Source of the DNA: Theobroma cacao
Taxonomy: Eukaryota; Streptophyta; Magnoliopsida; Malvales; Malvaceae
DNA length: 64,000 nucleotides
NCBI RefSeq assembly: GCF_000208745.1
Contig: NC_030850.1
Location: 31,149,674-31,213,673 of the forward strand
Direction of reading: 5' to 3'
This document shows positions 37,985 to 57,278 of the stretch, in pieces (positions within the stretch are counted from its first letter, which is position 1; every line of letters starts with the position of its first letter). A program made the position numbers and the translations under genes. Under the pieces are notes generated by a model. It was not told where the DNA came from. It did not search any database and saw only the letters and a list, made by a program, of their open reading frames with translations.

Positions 37985-39383
37985 TCTTCTATGTAGCGAA
38001 ATTGGTGTTAAGTTGACGCTAAAAATAAAAAACAACCAAGTCTGTGGGAGCAGTTTGATCCTTTTTCATTGAGTTTAGTTTATCTTTATCTCTTAAGTTT
38101 TAATCGAAATTACACGAAAGTTTATTAATTATCTAAATGGACACTCCGCTTCAAAAACTTATTTTTCGTTATATGCATAAGTCTAGTCGATAATTAATCG
38201 TTAATATTTCTGTCAACTTACTGACATAATAAGAGTAAAAAGATAATTTTATTTTTATTAATTTTTAAAATTATAATTATATAATTTTTTATTTTTTTAT
38301 TAATTAAAAAAAAAAAACTTCCCATTGGAGAGCACCAGGTGCTTTCCTGCTCCCTTAGAGAGAGAGAGCCCTGATCGGGCTCTCCAAACTCTTTTGGGGG
38401 AGCAACAATGGATGCTTCCTATTTTTTTTTAAATATAATAATAATTTTTAAATTAATAAAAAAAGAAAAGATATTTAATTTTTTCATTATTTTTGTTAAC
38501 TATGTTTGTAGTTTTGGGATAAAGTATCTATTTTAAAAATTAATAAATTTTTATATAATTTTGATTAAAATTTAAAAAATAAAGATATTTTACTCTAATC
38601 TTTTCAATTTTTTTTTGGCTCAACAGTCTCAGGCTTTTAACATCTCAAACATATGAAGATAAAGCAGATAGTTTTTGCATTAAAGGTGTGTGAATCTCTT
38701 TAAGCATCCTGCTAATGTTCCAACAATACATAGACAAGCTTTTTCTTTCTTCCTTGTGGAGGAATACATGAATGAGACTCTTTTCGTGACATACGCAATC
38801 CACCAATACGACCACACGATCTAGCTAATTAAGGGTGATCACAAATCTCCATCAAGGTAAATTCTCAAGGATGATTCCCAGCAAGGACTGCTTTGGCCTT
38901 TGAGCATGACATCTTCTTTACTTTTTAGAAAACACGGAATGAGCTGTTATCTGTTCAAATGACTCGTAACTACGTTGTCGCAAAACAGCTTAATTCTTAA
39001 ACAAATCGGCCGACAACAATACCAGGGAAGCAACTGGAATTGCCCCCAACTGAACTGTCAAGCTACTTGCCTTATGTTCTACATTGACTGAATTCCTATC
39101 CTCAAAAGTCAATTACTTTACTAATTCAATATACAATGTTTATAGCAGCAACATTGTCGTATTTTGTCCACCATTTTCTGAATGATGTTTGATGTTGTAA
39201 GCCAGCAGCCCTTAACTTTTTTTTTATTATTGTTTTCTTTAATAAACCCTATACTTAATTATTTCTTCTTCCATTATTAAAGACTAAGTGGTTGTATTTG
39301 GGTTAACATTCTTCTTCATCTAGATCTAGATAAAAATAATGCTAAATGATTTTCATATTTTTATTGGCAAGTGCAAGTCACTT
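37985..39383. other. Intergenic spacer with a palindrome cluster
   Basis: Mostly AT-rich without frames. 38325-38400 is a GC-rich island with two neighbouring inverted repeats: GAGCACC/GGTGCTT and GAGAGCCC...GGGCTCTC with a 5-nt loop. The poly-A/T tracts on each side (38225-38310, 38420-38460) suggest it is part of a mobile element whose ends I cannot define. Confidence 0.45.
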
Positions 39384-39745
39384 GTCTGTTTGGTTCGGCT
39401 TTTTTTATTATTATGAAGTTTTTATGAAAAATAATAACTTTTAAAATTAAGTTAAAATTATTTGATAAATTTTTTTTTAAGTTTTTTTTTTTAAGTTATA
39501 ATTTTTGTTAAAATTATCATAGAAGATATTTTTTTGAAAGATTAATATTGTAATTATTTTTAACAGATGAAGATATTTTTTAAATAAAAAAAAATTCTCT
39601 TGTATTTTTAAAAAAAGAAAAGAAAAAGCTCCTTATAAACGCTTTTTCAAAAAAAAAAATTAAAAACTTTTCAAAATTTATATTTGACTTAACTTTTACT
39701 TTTAAAAAATAAATAAATTGAAAAAAGATCAAGTCAAACAAGCAC
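39384..39745. mobile_element. MITE, single-copy relative of the foldback
   Basis: About 360 bp, starting near CTGTTTGGTTCGGCTTTTTT and ending AAGTCAAACAAGCAC, whose inverse GTGCTTGTTTGACTT resembles the start. The interior matches the left arm of 28459-29242 block by block (AAAATAATAACTTTTAAAAT, GTTAAAATTATCATA, TTCTCTTGTATTTTTAAAA). It is non-coding. The target duplication is unclear. Confidence 0.6.
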
Positions 39746-40303
39746 TGAAGAAATTATTATGCAAAAACAATTACGATCATATTAACCTAATTATTATATG
39801 AAAATGTGTTAATATTCTTCTTCATTTGTAACGCTACAAACTATATATACTATATATAACATACTTCACCCTTTTACTATTTTTTTTCAAAATCTTCATT
39901 AATTTTCATGGTATGTAGCTATTTTTCCTAAAAAATATAAATTATTTTATGAGAATAAATCAATAAATAATTAATGAGTCATTATTTAGCTGAAAAGTGG
40001 CCACATCAGAATAAAAAAATTTATATGAATAATAATAAAAGGACACTATTTGTTTTCGGTGAAGTAAAAAAATAGTGTTTTAATACACCTCAATTTTAAG
40101 ACAAGATTCCGTATAAAATTGATAAGTTCCGACCACGTAATCTGACAGGTAGGACTCAGAAACATCAGATAGATTTCCCCACATCCAAACCAAACACTCA
40201 CCAGATAGACAACCGAAAAAGAAAAAAAAAATTTCTTTGCTTTGGGAGTTCTTGCAATTTATGCCTTTTTTCCTTATGCGATTTTTATTGGTGGAAGAAG
40301 GAT
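39746..40303. other. Spacer and presumed RFI2-like promoter
   Basis: AT-rich in the first half, with ATATATAC-rich sequence at 39840-39860 that could include a distal TATA. The last 220 bp before the ATG are more balanced and probably hold the leader. There are no frames of interest. Confidence 0.4.
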
Positions 40304-43300
40304 ATGGTGGGTTCGAAAGCCTCTCAACTTGGTGGTGATCTTGATCATGATCACGATGATCATCATCATCAATTGATCGACGGTCATGCTGGGGATGCTG
40401 CAGTACCTCCATCTTCTGAGGTCTCGTGCTCGATTTGTCTTGATTTGGTTTCCGATTCTAGCGGCAGATCAAGGGCTAAGCTCCAATGTGGTCATGAATT
40501 CCATCTGGGTATTTTTCATCCTTCTTAATTATGCCGTTTTTAAATTTTTTTTTTCTGGTAAAAGATTAAATTTTAAGTTGGATTACTGGTTGGTAACATT
40601 TCATATGTTTTGATTTCGTTGTAAAGCAAAATAAAATAAACTACTGATGATTTTTGGGAGTTTTGGGTTATTATCGATGAGATTATGATGATAGAAGTAT
40701 AGGGAGATAATCTTAGTCAATTTGATGTAGGAAATTAAGGATCAATTGGTTGCCATTCAATAGGAATAATAACTTTTAGGCAGGAGTAGGAAGGTTGTCA
40801 GATAAGCTAAGGATGAAGGCCAAAGAGATTTTTAGATGAAGCAAACTTCAGGCATTTACGGTTTCTCCTTGCTTCTTGTCGTCTTTTAGTTGGTTTATTC
40901 CGTCGTTATTGGTTTTGATATTTGCTGCCTATGACCCATACTCTTCAGATTGCATTGGTTCGGCATTTAACGTGAAAGGGGCTATGCAATGTCCAAATTG
41001 CCGGAAGGTTGAAAAAGGTCAATGGTTGTATGCAAGTGGCTCTAGCCGATCACTTCCTGAGCTAAGCACCGAGGACTGGAATCTTGATGATGATTATTAT
41101 GATCCAGGTTATTCTGAAATGGTATAACAAAACTTACTATGCTTTCTGTTAGTCTCTATTGTTTTTTGTTATCTTAAAACACGCATCTTTCAACTTTTGC
41201 AATTACTATAGGTGCATTTTGAACTTGGAAGTGATATAATCTTTTCAAAATACTGTCCTGAGTCTAAGGGCATGCCTAAAACTATAATGTCTTCTAGGTT
41301 GATGCAGATTATGCTTGTAATATAATCTATGTTTTTTCCATCTTTATGCTGCTTTGATGTCCTAGTAAAATAATAATAATAATAATAATAAAAAGGCTTC
41401 AGTTTGCTGAAGGAAAAGTTAAAAAATAAATAAATATCTTGTTTATACCCTGTCCTTTTCATCATAGTAATTGTGAAACTTATCTCTTTTGAAAGAGATT
41501 TTTAAAGAGTCTTAATAAGAATCCTTTCTTTGTTAAAAAAGTAAATATAAAAAAATAAAATAAGAATAATAGTAAGACTATTAAGATCCTTCAACACTAA
41601 AATAGTATGACGAATGTGGACTCTCATTTCTTTTCCATTACAAAAGTTGTTATATACGTGCCACATATTTTTTTCATTTTTAAATCCACATTTTGTTTGC
41701 TACTACAAAATGTTGGTTAAAATCTTCCTAATAATGTTGTTCATGATGTGATGTTTGTGATCTCACTGCCCTAGCTCCTTTATTATTTTGTCTTTGCAGC
41801 CATTTAGAGTTCAATGGTGTCCATTTGGTGAATTTTCAAGAATTGGTTCATCATCTGAGTAAGCAAGATCTCTCTTTTTGTGGCGTTGATTTCATTTTGA
41901 CCTATTTTGTACTATGTTTTCACAACTGTAAGGTTATATTCTCTTGAATTTATAGTTGTTAGTTCTGAAAGAAAATAACATTATTGCTTGCAAGAATTTG
42001 AGCTGTATATCTGGACTTGTTGGAATTTTTTTCTCTGATGTTCACATCTCTTCACCTGCTTACTCCTCTCCTTAGGCATTGATTTCTTTAGCATTTTAGC
42101 TTTTTTACCCAAAAGATAATTACGACCTCCTAAATCTGAGAGCTAGTTTCTTACTGAAGTTTTTGTTTCTAAGAAGTTTGAGGAACTAGACTAATGAGGT
42201 TGAAGTGGTCATCTTCCCTTGAACTGGTTAAATTGCAGACAATAGTTATTGCTTTATTGCCATCCATCTTTTGGAACTCATTACATTTTGCAAATTCTGG
42301 GCTCTTATAATCGAGGGATTTGCATCTACTTTTCTTTCTGAGTCCTATGTACAGACATTTTCCTTTGACAGACAAAGTCATTTAAAGTAATAGTAAGGTT
42401 AAAAGATTGTTGGATGCTGAGTACAAGGTTTTAAACTTATAATGGAAGGATTATAAGTAGTGATGAATGCTGTGCACATTCTATCTTGAGAGGAAATATT
42501 CCATTTTGGTTCAGCTACTGCAGTTGTTTTTTTATGGTGTCAGATCTCTCATTTCTCCTGTTCTAATTGTTGGAACTGTAAAAAAAGATGGAAAAGCACT
42601 TACATAAGAATCTTGTTGTCTGTTTACTAAAAATGTTTGGCAGTTCCTTTGACAAAAACATTGCTGCTGTCTCTGACATGTTGATGCTTTATTACATCTT
42701 TCAGGGAAGTGGAATCTCCATCAACTACATGTAAGATTTTTTATGATTAAAGTTACTTTCTTCATCCCATTTACCTGGTGACTCAATGAGGCAACAACTA
42801 TGTGACACAAAAATGAAATTTCTTCTCCATGTAGATCATGAAATACATGGACACCATGCCATATTTGCTGAACACGCTGCTGCTTCATCTGTGGCTCATT
42901 CATATGTTGCATATGTTGGACCACTTCCACCCACAACTCTAAGATCTAGTGATAGTGTTGATGATCCCAACTTTAATCGCCATTGGAACAGCCTCTCTGG
43001 ACACAATGAGATTTTTATCCCCCATGCTTTGCCTACCATTAGTATCCAATATCATAGTTGGGGCCAGCATCCTCCAAATTTCTCTGTATCTGATAGCCAT
43101 ATCAGCCATACTGATCCAGCTTCTGTTCCAGCTGCAGCTCTGAGATCTTCTAATGGTGAACTTGATGCTTTAAGTAGACCCAGATCTTTTCCACATCATT
43201 TTCCCTTTGAGCATGGGTAAGACGTCGGCTAAGATGGTTTGAATCTACCTGATGTTATGGGCAGTGACTATGTGAACGTGACAGTCATGTGGTCAATTAG

Positions 43301-44060
43301 TTCTGTTCCATGTTCAAATAGTCATAATAATTTTTTTTGTCGGGTGGGTGGGTGTGAGGTGAATGTCATGGTAATGCTCTCCAATTCTAGGTATGACAGC
43401 ACATGGTCTGTGATGTAATCATGTTATATGTGTTCATAAAAGCCAAGTTGTTGTGTTAAAAATCAAAGGTGACTAATTTAGTCCTTTAATTTAAGAATGC
43501 AATACTCTTTTATTCAAAATACCTAACATGATTGGAAAAAGAGATGCTTGTCTTTTCTTTTTAACATGAATGCTGTTGACTGTTAGAAAACTAAATTGTT
43601 GTTTACTCTTCATAGGTCCAGTTCTAGAGCTGGGAGTTCATTTGTCTCTTCAGTTTTTCCTCGTCATCCTGGCAGCAGTGCTCATACCCATGATAGGATC
43701 CAGGCATCTCTCGCCTTTTATCGTCAGCAACATCGTTTCAATCATCCGCGTTTCAATCGACCTGGTGTGCCTACTCCTGTAGTACCTGGTATGACAAGAG
43801 GTTTAACCCCAGTAGCCCCAGCAGTCCCACAACCTGATCAAGGTGGTAGCTTCTATATCTATCCTCCATCAAGTTCATCAGGCCAAAACCTACATGAAGC
43901 AGAAAGTTTTTTTCCAAGTAATTATAATGCTCTGGAAAGAGAGCGATTATCTCATTTCCCAACTGTATCAAGAGACTCAGGTTGGGGGTCATATCATCCT
44001 ACATCCAGCGCTGATTCTGGCAACAGGTCTAGGAGCTTCCTGCATGGGCATTTTGCTTAG
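40304..44060 (+). CDS. RFI2: RING-H2 E3 ubiquitin ligase, RFI2-like
   Basis: Six exons (40304-40508, 40949-41121, 41800-41858, 42705-42730, 42835-43216, 43616-44060) join in phase to 429 aa. A short acidic/histidine stretch (DHDHDDHHH, residues 14-22) precedes the RING. The RING ligands are C42, C45, C62, H64, H67, C70, C83 and C86 (CSIC, CGHEFH, DCI, CPNC), an H2 type. After it come GQWLYASGS and PFRVQWCPFGEF, typical of RFI2-like proteins, then a long low-complexity Ser/Pro/His-rich tail. Arabidopsis RFI2 acts in phytochrome red/far-red signalling and photoperiodic flowering; that role is transferred by family. The 26-nt exon 4 rests on phase and splice consensus alone. The downstream neighbour (-) is convergent. 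Confidence 0.88.
41369..41393. repeat. (TAA)n microsatellite in RFI2-like intron 2
   Basis: About eight TAA units in a row within the second intron. It is likely variable between individuals and has no evident effect on the splice sites. Confidence 0.85.
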
Positions 44061-44770
44061 ATGATCCGGCCAAAGCTTGGTTGCAAATGCTTATCAATTG
44101 GTTTGTGCATGTTTGTTTCAAATGATTGTATCCGAATTTATGACTGGCATGAAAGCAAACTATAAGAATTGATAAACTTTGCCCATTTTTGTAAATTATG
44201 GCAAATTTGTCTGTCAGGCAGACCTTGAAATTGGTAAGTGCCCTTTCTCATCACGCTCTATGCTGTGATCTTTCTCTTATCTATGTCCTTTAAATTTCTC
44301 AAGTAGATAGAAGGAATTTATAGTGCACATAGGATTTTCAAAACAAAAGATAATGGTTGGGGTGCTTTTAAGGATTTCCTGCACGTAAGAAGGGTAAACT
44401 TGATGCAAGGGAGGGCGGTATCTTATGTTAGTCTGCTTTTCTGGTAGCTTGCTAAATTATGGTTCCAGTCTTTTACTGCTGTATAAATAAGAGAAATGAA
44501 GAACTGATCCTCGAAAACTAAGTGGTAAGCTTCGCCCGGTTTGAGGTTTGCAGATACAGTCATGGACCTGCAACTAGCATCTTAACTGATATGCAGGCAT
44601 TTGTACATTGGTATTGAATTTTGGGGAAATCAGCAAGTAATAACCTCGTGGATTAAGGATAACTTGTTGAATGATATATCTATTTTCAGGAAGTCTGTCC
44701 CTTTGTTTGGCCAAAAGGGAAAAGTACATCTTAAAAACAAGGCCTTTATTTTTTTCCGTTTGAAATCAGC
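44061..44770. other. Convergent 3' spacer between RFI2-like gene and glucosidase A
   Basis: The spacer lies between two stop codons on opposite strands and should hold both 3' UTRs. No frame with a recognised domain is present; the plus-strand frame running from 44601 into 44927 is a shadow of glucosidase exon 13. Confidence 0.5.
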
Positions 44771-47700
44771 CTACTGGAAGAAATGGCCTTGGGAAAGAGC
44801 AGAGAAATTCTTCTGGAGCTCGATCACTCCATCTGGGCTGACACTTCCTCCCTTGAGAAAATGGGAATACCAATCCCTAGAAAGTTTGGGGTATCTCTTC
44901 AAATCAGGATCATCCAGGTCTATATAGTATAGCCCGTACCCTGATTCATAACCATCCAACAGCTCGAATACATCTAAAAAGGACCACACAAAGTACCCTC
45001 TTGTATCTGATCCATTCCTTCATAAATTTTAAGAATGAGAAGAAAAGAAAAGCATTAAACACATTTAGACCATTTACACAAAATGCTGAAATCTAATGCT
45101 TACTCAGGAAAAATAAAAAAAAGCTTAGACGATTTCCATGTTAAAGGCTTATGACCTATAACCAATAGAATCACAGTCCAAAAATCAAATTCAAACGATG
45201 ATGAAAAGATCTCATTAGTCTTAGGGGTTGGTTTAAATTTCATATGTATATACCTTATAGCATCGAGTACACTTCCAATAGATGCCTGCAGATACTTCAT
45301 TCTGGATGTGTCTTCCAAGGTTGAATTGCGTGGAGTTCTCTGACCTGCCCAGACACCATACCATCAAAAGCTACTTTTTTAAAGAAGGTTTTCACTTCAA
45401 CAATTAGCAGTTGTGGAGAGAGAGAGAGAGACCGTTTTCAAGAATGTAAATAGGGGGATTGCCATAAGCTTGCTTAAGATACTCCAGCACTCCTTGCAGA
45501 CCCCAAGGAAGAATAGGCCACTGAGTAACATAGCTGATTAGTAATCCAGTGAATTAAGACAAGGAAAAGCAAAACTACTTGTAACAATATCAATCTTTCA
45601 ACTCACCTCTGAAGCCGTGAAAAAATCGTCATAATCTGCCACAAACAGAATCAATTAGCTTTTTGGGCTAGTGGATACATTAACATCGCCTTGATACATC
45701 AGCATGCTTGAATTATTTAAGTTCAATGAGTCAAGGCACCAAGTAAATTCAATTTAGGCAAGGATACGTGAAGAACATACTGCTTATGCTGGCAGCTATA
45801 TAATGTCAAAGTCTCTTTGTTTCAAGTCCAAACTGCCAGGGCTGTCTTGGACATTAAATGTTGAGTAATGTATTACCCCTAGGAAGTCAAATGAACCCCT
45901 AACCAGTTCAGATTCATGATTGGTAAAGCTAGGCATTCGAGAGCCTACAAATTTCTTCATTGCGTCGGGATAATCTCCAAACACCAAGGGGTTTGCAATC
46001 CTGCAGAACATTGCAGACACTGGTAAGTGAAGGCTAGGATCAATTCTCAACCCTAATAGCAAACCTACAGGGTGAAAATAGTTTTGAAGGCCATCTCGAT
46101 GAGAGAAACACCTATATCCACACAGAAATGACCATTATCAAAAATTTGTCTCCCTCAGACGCGCATGAATAATAGTACTTCACGTGTAGGATTCTTAGCT
46201 TACCAACCAATATAGAAGTCCACCATTCTTTGAGTTGCCATTACATCTTCCGTTGAGTTTGTAGAAGGAACAGCCCCAAAAGCAAAGATGCTAAGACCTA
46301 TGAATCCCTGCTGCTTTCCCTGCATTAAGTATCATGTATTGCTCTTATAGTGGATACTTTCCTTAGCTATTTTTTGACACAACGTTCTTTAAATGCCCAA
46401 GCAAGACAGCTTAAAGACAAATTTTTGTGCAGGAAGCCAGGAACCAATTCCAAATTTCCAAGTTTATCAAAAGAAAATGCAGGAACCTGGAGCAGGTTTC
46501 TTGTTGCTAGAGTACTCCCAAAGAGAGCAAAATAAATGCATTTGGTTTTGACTGACGGATAAAATGGGGAAAATAGAAAAAAGAAGCTTGGTGTTAGAAG
46601 TTTCGGAAATTACTTGATACTTTATCCGGTACAATCTTGCGGCTGACGCGTGCGCCAACAAGATGTTATGGACGGCTATGTATGGCTCCGAGCAGGAGTT
46701 GCCTCTTGTACAGTTTGTTCCAAATGGAGGAGAACAATGCTTAGGAGGAGAAATTCCCTGATCAGAACCTCCAATGGCAAACACATTGGGCTCATTCACA
46801 GTAGTCCAATATGAAACTCTGTCCCCAAATTCTCGGAAGCATACATCTGCATAAGCTGTGAAGTCTTTCCTGCATTGAAATGCGACGACCGATCACATGC
46901 ATTGACCTACTTTTATTCTTTTGTGCCCCAAGCACAAAAAGGAAAAACAATGATGAGTAGATTAAAGAACAGTACACAATCCTTCGGTCAATCCATCCTC
47001 CATGCTCATCTTCAAGTGCCTGTGGAAGATCATAATTGTTCAAAGTAACATGAGGTAGTGTTCCTGCAGGGTCAAGTAATAGAGATATCAGTAGACGAAA
47101 AGACGAATCTAATATATTAGTGTCTGGCTAGCATTTTTAAACGTTGGAAATGAAGTCATATTCTAACTGCTAAAGAAAATGTAAAGTTGGTTGCCGACCA
47201 TGGCTGATTAGTTCATCGATGAGATTGTTGTAAAACTCTAAACCCTTTGGATTGACAGGTCCTCTTCCATCTGAAAGGAAACAAGAAGACAAAATGTAAG
47301 CAAAAGACATCAAGTCTTGCTCCATAATTCTTTGGCTGCAACTGCAAGTGAAGAAAAATTTCGAAATCGTACTTGGGATAAGTCTTGACCAGGAGATGGA
47401 AAACCTGTAGGCATCCAAGCCCATTTCTGCCATGAGTTTCACATCTTCCTGTAAAAAGCACGTTAGCCACAATGACATAGAGACTGTCCTAGAGTGGAAT
47501 CTGATGTAGTGCTTTTAAAGTTAAGCTAGCCAATAAGTAGTGGCAAGGTAATACCTATATAATCGCTGTGATAAATTTCATTGGAGAAAACAGTATTGTC
47601 ATACAGCCATTAGGAAAAATTAAATACCAGAAAACTTTGTATTTCATTATTTACGTTAACAAAAAAAGACATGTGAAATTGTCACTTGAATCTAACTCCA

Positions 47701-48751
47701 ACGGTCTAAGCTAAGATAAAGTTTGGATAGAGAATAATTTAAATTTAAATTATTTATTTATTTATTTTTGTATGAAAGAAAAGAGGAAAATGGAAGGAAA
47801 GAGTCATAAATCACGCTAGAGGCAAGCTCATTTGATGCACCTTGTCTTTGTGGTAATGATCAGCAGCTATGTCTCCAGTGGCTCCATTTGCATACCCTGA
47901 AAATATTGTTTTTATTTATATATCGATGAATTTTATTTTTCTTGAAATAGTATCATAAGTTTTAACCAATATTTCCACACAATGAAAAGAAAAAACGACT
48001 AAAGGAAACGAGTATGGTTAATTAGTTGTAAAGATCGATTTGTAGGAGAAGAAAGCTGACCAGCATGCGTAAAGGTATCCCAAATGCTAGGAGTCCTCCC
48101 ATCTTCACTTGCTGCTCCCTCCACCTAGTCCATATACTAATAATTAATCAGAAGCTCTTAGCTCTCGTCATTCTTTTTGTCTTAAAAATGAAAAAACAGT
48201 TAAAGTGACTTCAGTTATTGGACATGTATTCAGATTTTCCAGCATCTAATCCTCTAGATCTATATCAAGCATCAGTTATCAAGACAGAATCAAACCCACA
48301 GGCCCATATTTCTAGACATTTAAGTCAAGAAAGCACGTGGTTGTGGTTATTTGGTACTGTGGTTGGATTGTGATCGTGAAGGAGAGAACATTTGTTTTGA
48401 AGGTACTTTTCTCCCTTATTGTACTTCTATGTACCTCACTGTGAAGCAATACCTGTTGCTGCATGACTTATCACATGGTTAAGCAAATTTGTGACAGGAT
48501 GTCATGTTTTATTCATGTAAAATCAATCTGCATTACTATTCTGAAATCACTTTGATTTTTTGCTGAGCAAAATTCAAAGTGATTAAAGTTGGAACAGCCA
48601 AAATTAAACTGACCTGATAAGCAGAGGTGGCAGAACCAAAGATAAAGCCAGGTGGGAAGTCATATCTGCTATACGTATCAGCGCTAAGCACTGCTACAGT
48701 CAAGTTTAGCAGAACTGGTATTAGCACCAACAAGGAGAGACTCCTCTTCAT
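44771..48751 (-). CDS. BGLU11: GH1 beta-glucosidase gene A (BGLU11-like), frame broken in exon 9
   Basis: Thirteen minus-strand exons: 48751-48614, 48124-48061, 47896-47841, 47448-47373, 47270-47199, 47063-46976, 46869-46614, 46319-46204, 46000-45781, 45635-45607, 45520-45433, 45344-45254 and 45017-44771. It encodes a secreted family 1 glycosidase: signal peptide of about 24 residues, signature [15 protein letters not shown], catalytic acid/base Glu in TVNEP (about residue 191), and nucleophile Glu in YILENG (exon 11). Exon 9 is 220 nt where genes B and D have 221. The missing base puts TAG (45798-45796) in frame before the nucleophile, so this copy is probably a pseudogene. A weak in-phase donor at 45833 (GGCA then GTTTGG) could bypass the lesion at the cost of about 18 residues. 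A sequencing error is also possible. Minus-strand CTATTTATC at 48899-48891 could serve as TATA box. Confidence 0.85.
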
Positions 48752-51484
48752 TTCTCTTTATCCCGAGAGTTCACCGCTTTACAACTGTACAGCACTCCTT
48801 TTTTCCTTTTGTTGTGGATAAAAATCGACAGAGAGGGTACTTTGTCGTCAGCTCTCAGTCTGGAAGAATCAAAGAGCAGAACGCAAGGAGATAAATAGGT
48901 GTGAATGTTGCTGTATATTGCTGTAACTTGGATACTGTAGTCATTTTATATAAGGAGATGTGCCACCAGAATCAAGCTAAGCTAATTGGTTGCTTATTAC
49001 ATAACACTTTTCTAAAGGCGACTTTTCAGAACTTAAAAAGAGTGTCTAGCGATCTCTCAAAATATTCTACTTTTCTAGATTTCAATGAGGTGACCTGTCC
49101 AAATGGTTCTGAAGAGTTCTACTCTGCACTTCCTTCCTTGAGAGTCACGTACTGTGTCAAAGGGTATCTCTGACAAACAGGAAAAATTTTTGTATTTTGT
49201 CTTAATAATGAGAAGAAGACATCTCTATCCCGATGTATCACATTCACACATTACGTACAAAGCCAAAACGTTGTGGCACTGAGGAAGCCAAAGCCCGAAG
49301 GACTAGAATTAATGCCTTGTTTGTCATGGATGATCCAAGTCAAAGTTTGGTTTGCAAAGGCGTATCAACCTGGTTTTCCTTGCCAAGATCTTTGTTACTG
49401 ACATGAAGACGAAAGTATGACGAGAGCATTGATAAACTTTGTCCTTGAATCTTTTAAAAGTTGCCTATGTGTTAGATTTGGAGGGACACAATCATCCTGT
49501 CGGCATTTCCCTTCTGTTCCACTTTGCTAATCATGCGAGGCTCAATAATTTGTAGTAACAAACTCTCGAATAAAGCTTGTAGGATTATTAGTTTATTATT
49601 GAATGTCATGCATGCACTTTTCACTATTAAGAGAAGTTGCCTTTGGCCCGACTGTCATTTATTAATGTTAACTGTCCATTTTATGAAAAAATAAAAGGTA
49701 AATTTTAGATAGATTTGTTGTGGTATGATATAGCACCTTGAGGATTTTTTTATATAAAATTTTATTTTCAAAGGAGTAAAATTATTAAATTTTTATATAA
49801 CTTTTTATAAAAGGATAATAAAAACTTTTTTATAATTTATTTATTTATTTATTTATTTTAAAAAATTGAACGTTTCTTTGAGTTTGTTTTATGAATTTTC
49901 TCTCACTTTCATTATTTTTTATTTAAATTGAAATGATTTTTTTGAGATAAAAAAATATTTTAATGTCCAAACACTTTAGACGACCATGATGGTTCTCTTA
50001 ACATTTTTTTCTAATATTAAAATATTATATATATATATATATAAATAATATATACCTTTTTATATATTTATTTCTCATCATATTATTATATTGGTTAGTT
50101 TATTAAGTCAATAAATCATAAATAAGAAATTAAAAAAAATCACATGTGAAAAACTTTAGTCCTTAAGGAACAAGGGAGCGACTCAGACCAACCCAGTGAC
50201 AGTGATGAAAATTGCAACCATTTGCGGAGCTTTCATGTGCTTATATATTTCATTGTGAATATTTCATATTTAGGGATGAAAAATCTTAATAGTTATAAAA
50301 TGTTAAGACGACGTGTGCTTTTTCGTGAATAATTTATATCCATACCTGGTTGAAGCATTGAAATTTTGAAACCCTTACTGTAGAGTTTGTGCTAAATGAA
50401 AAACCATAGTTAGATCATTGTTGCAGATATATATATATATATATATATTTTTTTTCATTCTTGGCTAAAATTTTAGGTTTCAAGAAGAGCTTCATCAATG
50501 TGGAAATCTACCCACGGATTCAAAAAAAAAATTGTGAAAAACTTACTCTTTATTTTATATAATTTTTTTAGTTGACCTTAATTATTTTGTATTATTATAT
50601 ATTCAAGATTTTTATGAATAACAAATTATTTTTTATTTTCTATATTTTTAGTCGAGGATTTCTGGAGGTGAAAAACATCGAATAGAACCAAAGAATGGTA
50701 ACTGATAAACAAGCGTGAGCAAGTGAGAGAGTGAAAGAAAAGTCATAAAGGAAACTCAAAAAACCGCTCAAATCTTTTTTTTTTTTTAATTAGACAAATA
50801 AAAAACAAAAGAATTGTAAAAGAAAGATTCTTATTATCTTTTTATAAAAAAACTAATTGAAAATTTAACGTTGTTACTCTCCTTGAGAAGAGAAGTAAAA
50901 CATAAGATTTTACATGGAAAAAAAAAATAACTTCAAAGTTTTCTATGAGAAAATATCATGCCACAAAGAGTGTATTTAAAGGTTACCTAAAAAGTAATTA
51001 TGTTTGGTAATTGAGACTAATATAATAGCAATACTCAATTTTCTTTAATATTTTTCTTATACCATTCAACCAGATGAATCATGAACCAAGCATAACCTAA
51101 AGAAGGCTTATATGAACATCTGATTCCTGAACAGAAGATAAAGGATATCACATGGTACTTAAGAATTTCCATGGGTTCAAATGTTCAGCCCAGTTGAGAC
51201 CAGGAAAACTCGATACAGGGTAGTTCTCCTGTGTTAGTCTATAAGATTAGAGAAGTAGGAAATGTAAAATGGTAAGCAAAAATATCTGAGGACTGGTTTC
51301 TAGATACATATATAAACCTGTTTATGCATGTAGATTGGTACATTTGGTGTTCAGGAGCATTAAGAGATATAAATACTACTAATAAATATGGATATCGATT
51401 TTAACAAATTTCTACGGACTGCAGTAAGTTCTTGTTTTTTTGGCCAGAGGGCCAAAGGACAGCTAGGGAAATCGAGAGAGCAGC
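48752..51484. other. Spacer between glucosidase genes A and B
   Basis: The first 150-200 bp are the presumed leader and promoter of gene A. The rest is AT-rich with (TA)n tracts near 50028-50045 and 50427-50448. I see no gene, glucosidase fragment or recognisable transposon ends. Confidence 0.5.
50427..50448. repeat. (TA)n microsatellite
   Basis: A run of about eleven AT dinucleotides followed by a poly-T tract, in the spacer between glucosidase genes A and B. Confidence 0.85.
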
Positions 51485-57278
<5,794 letters not shown>

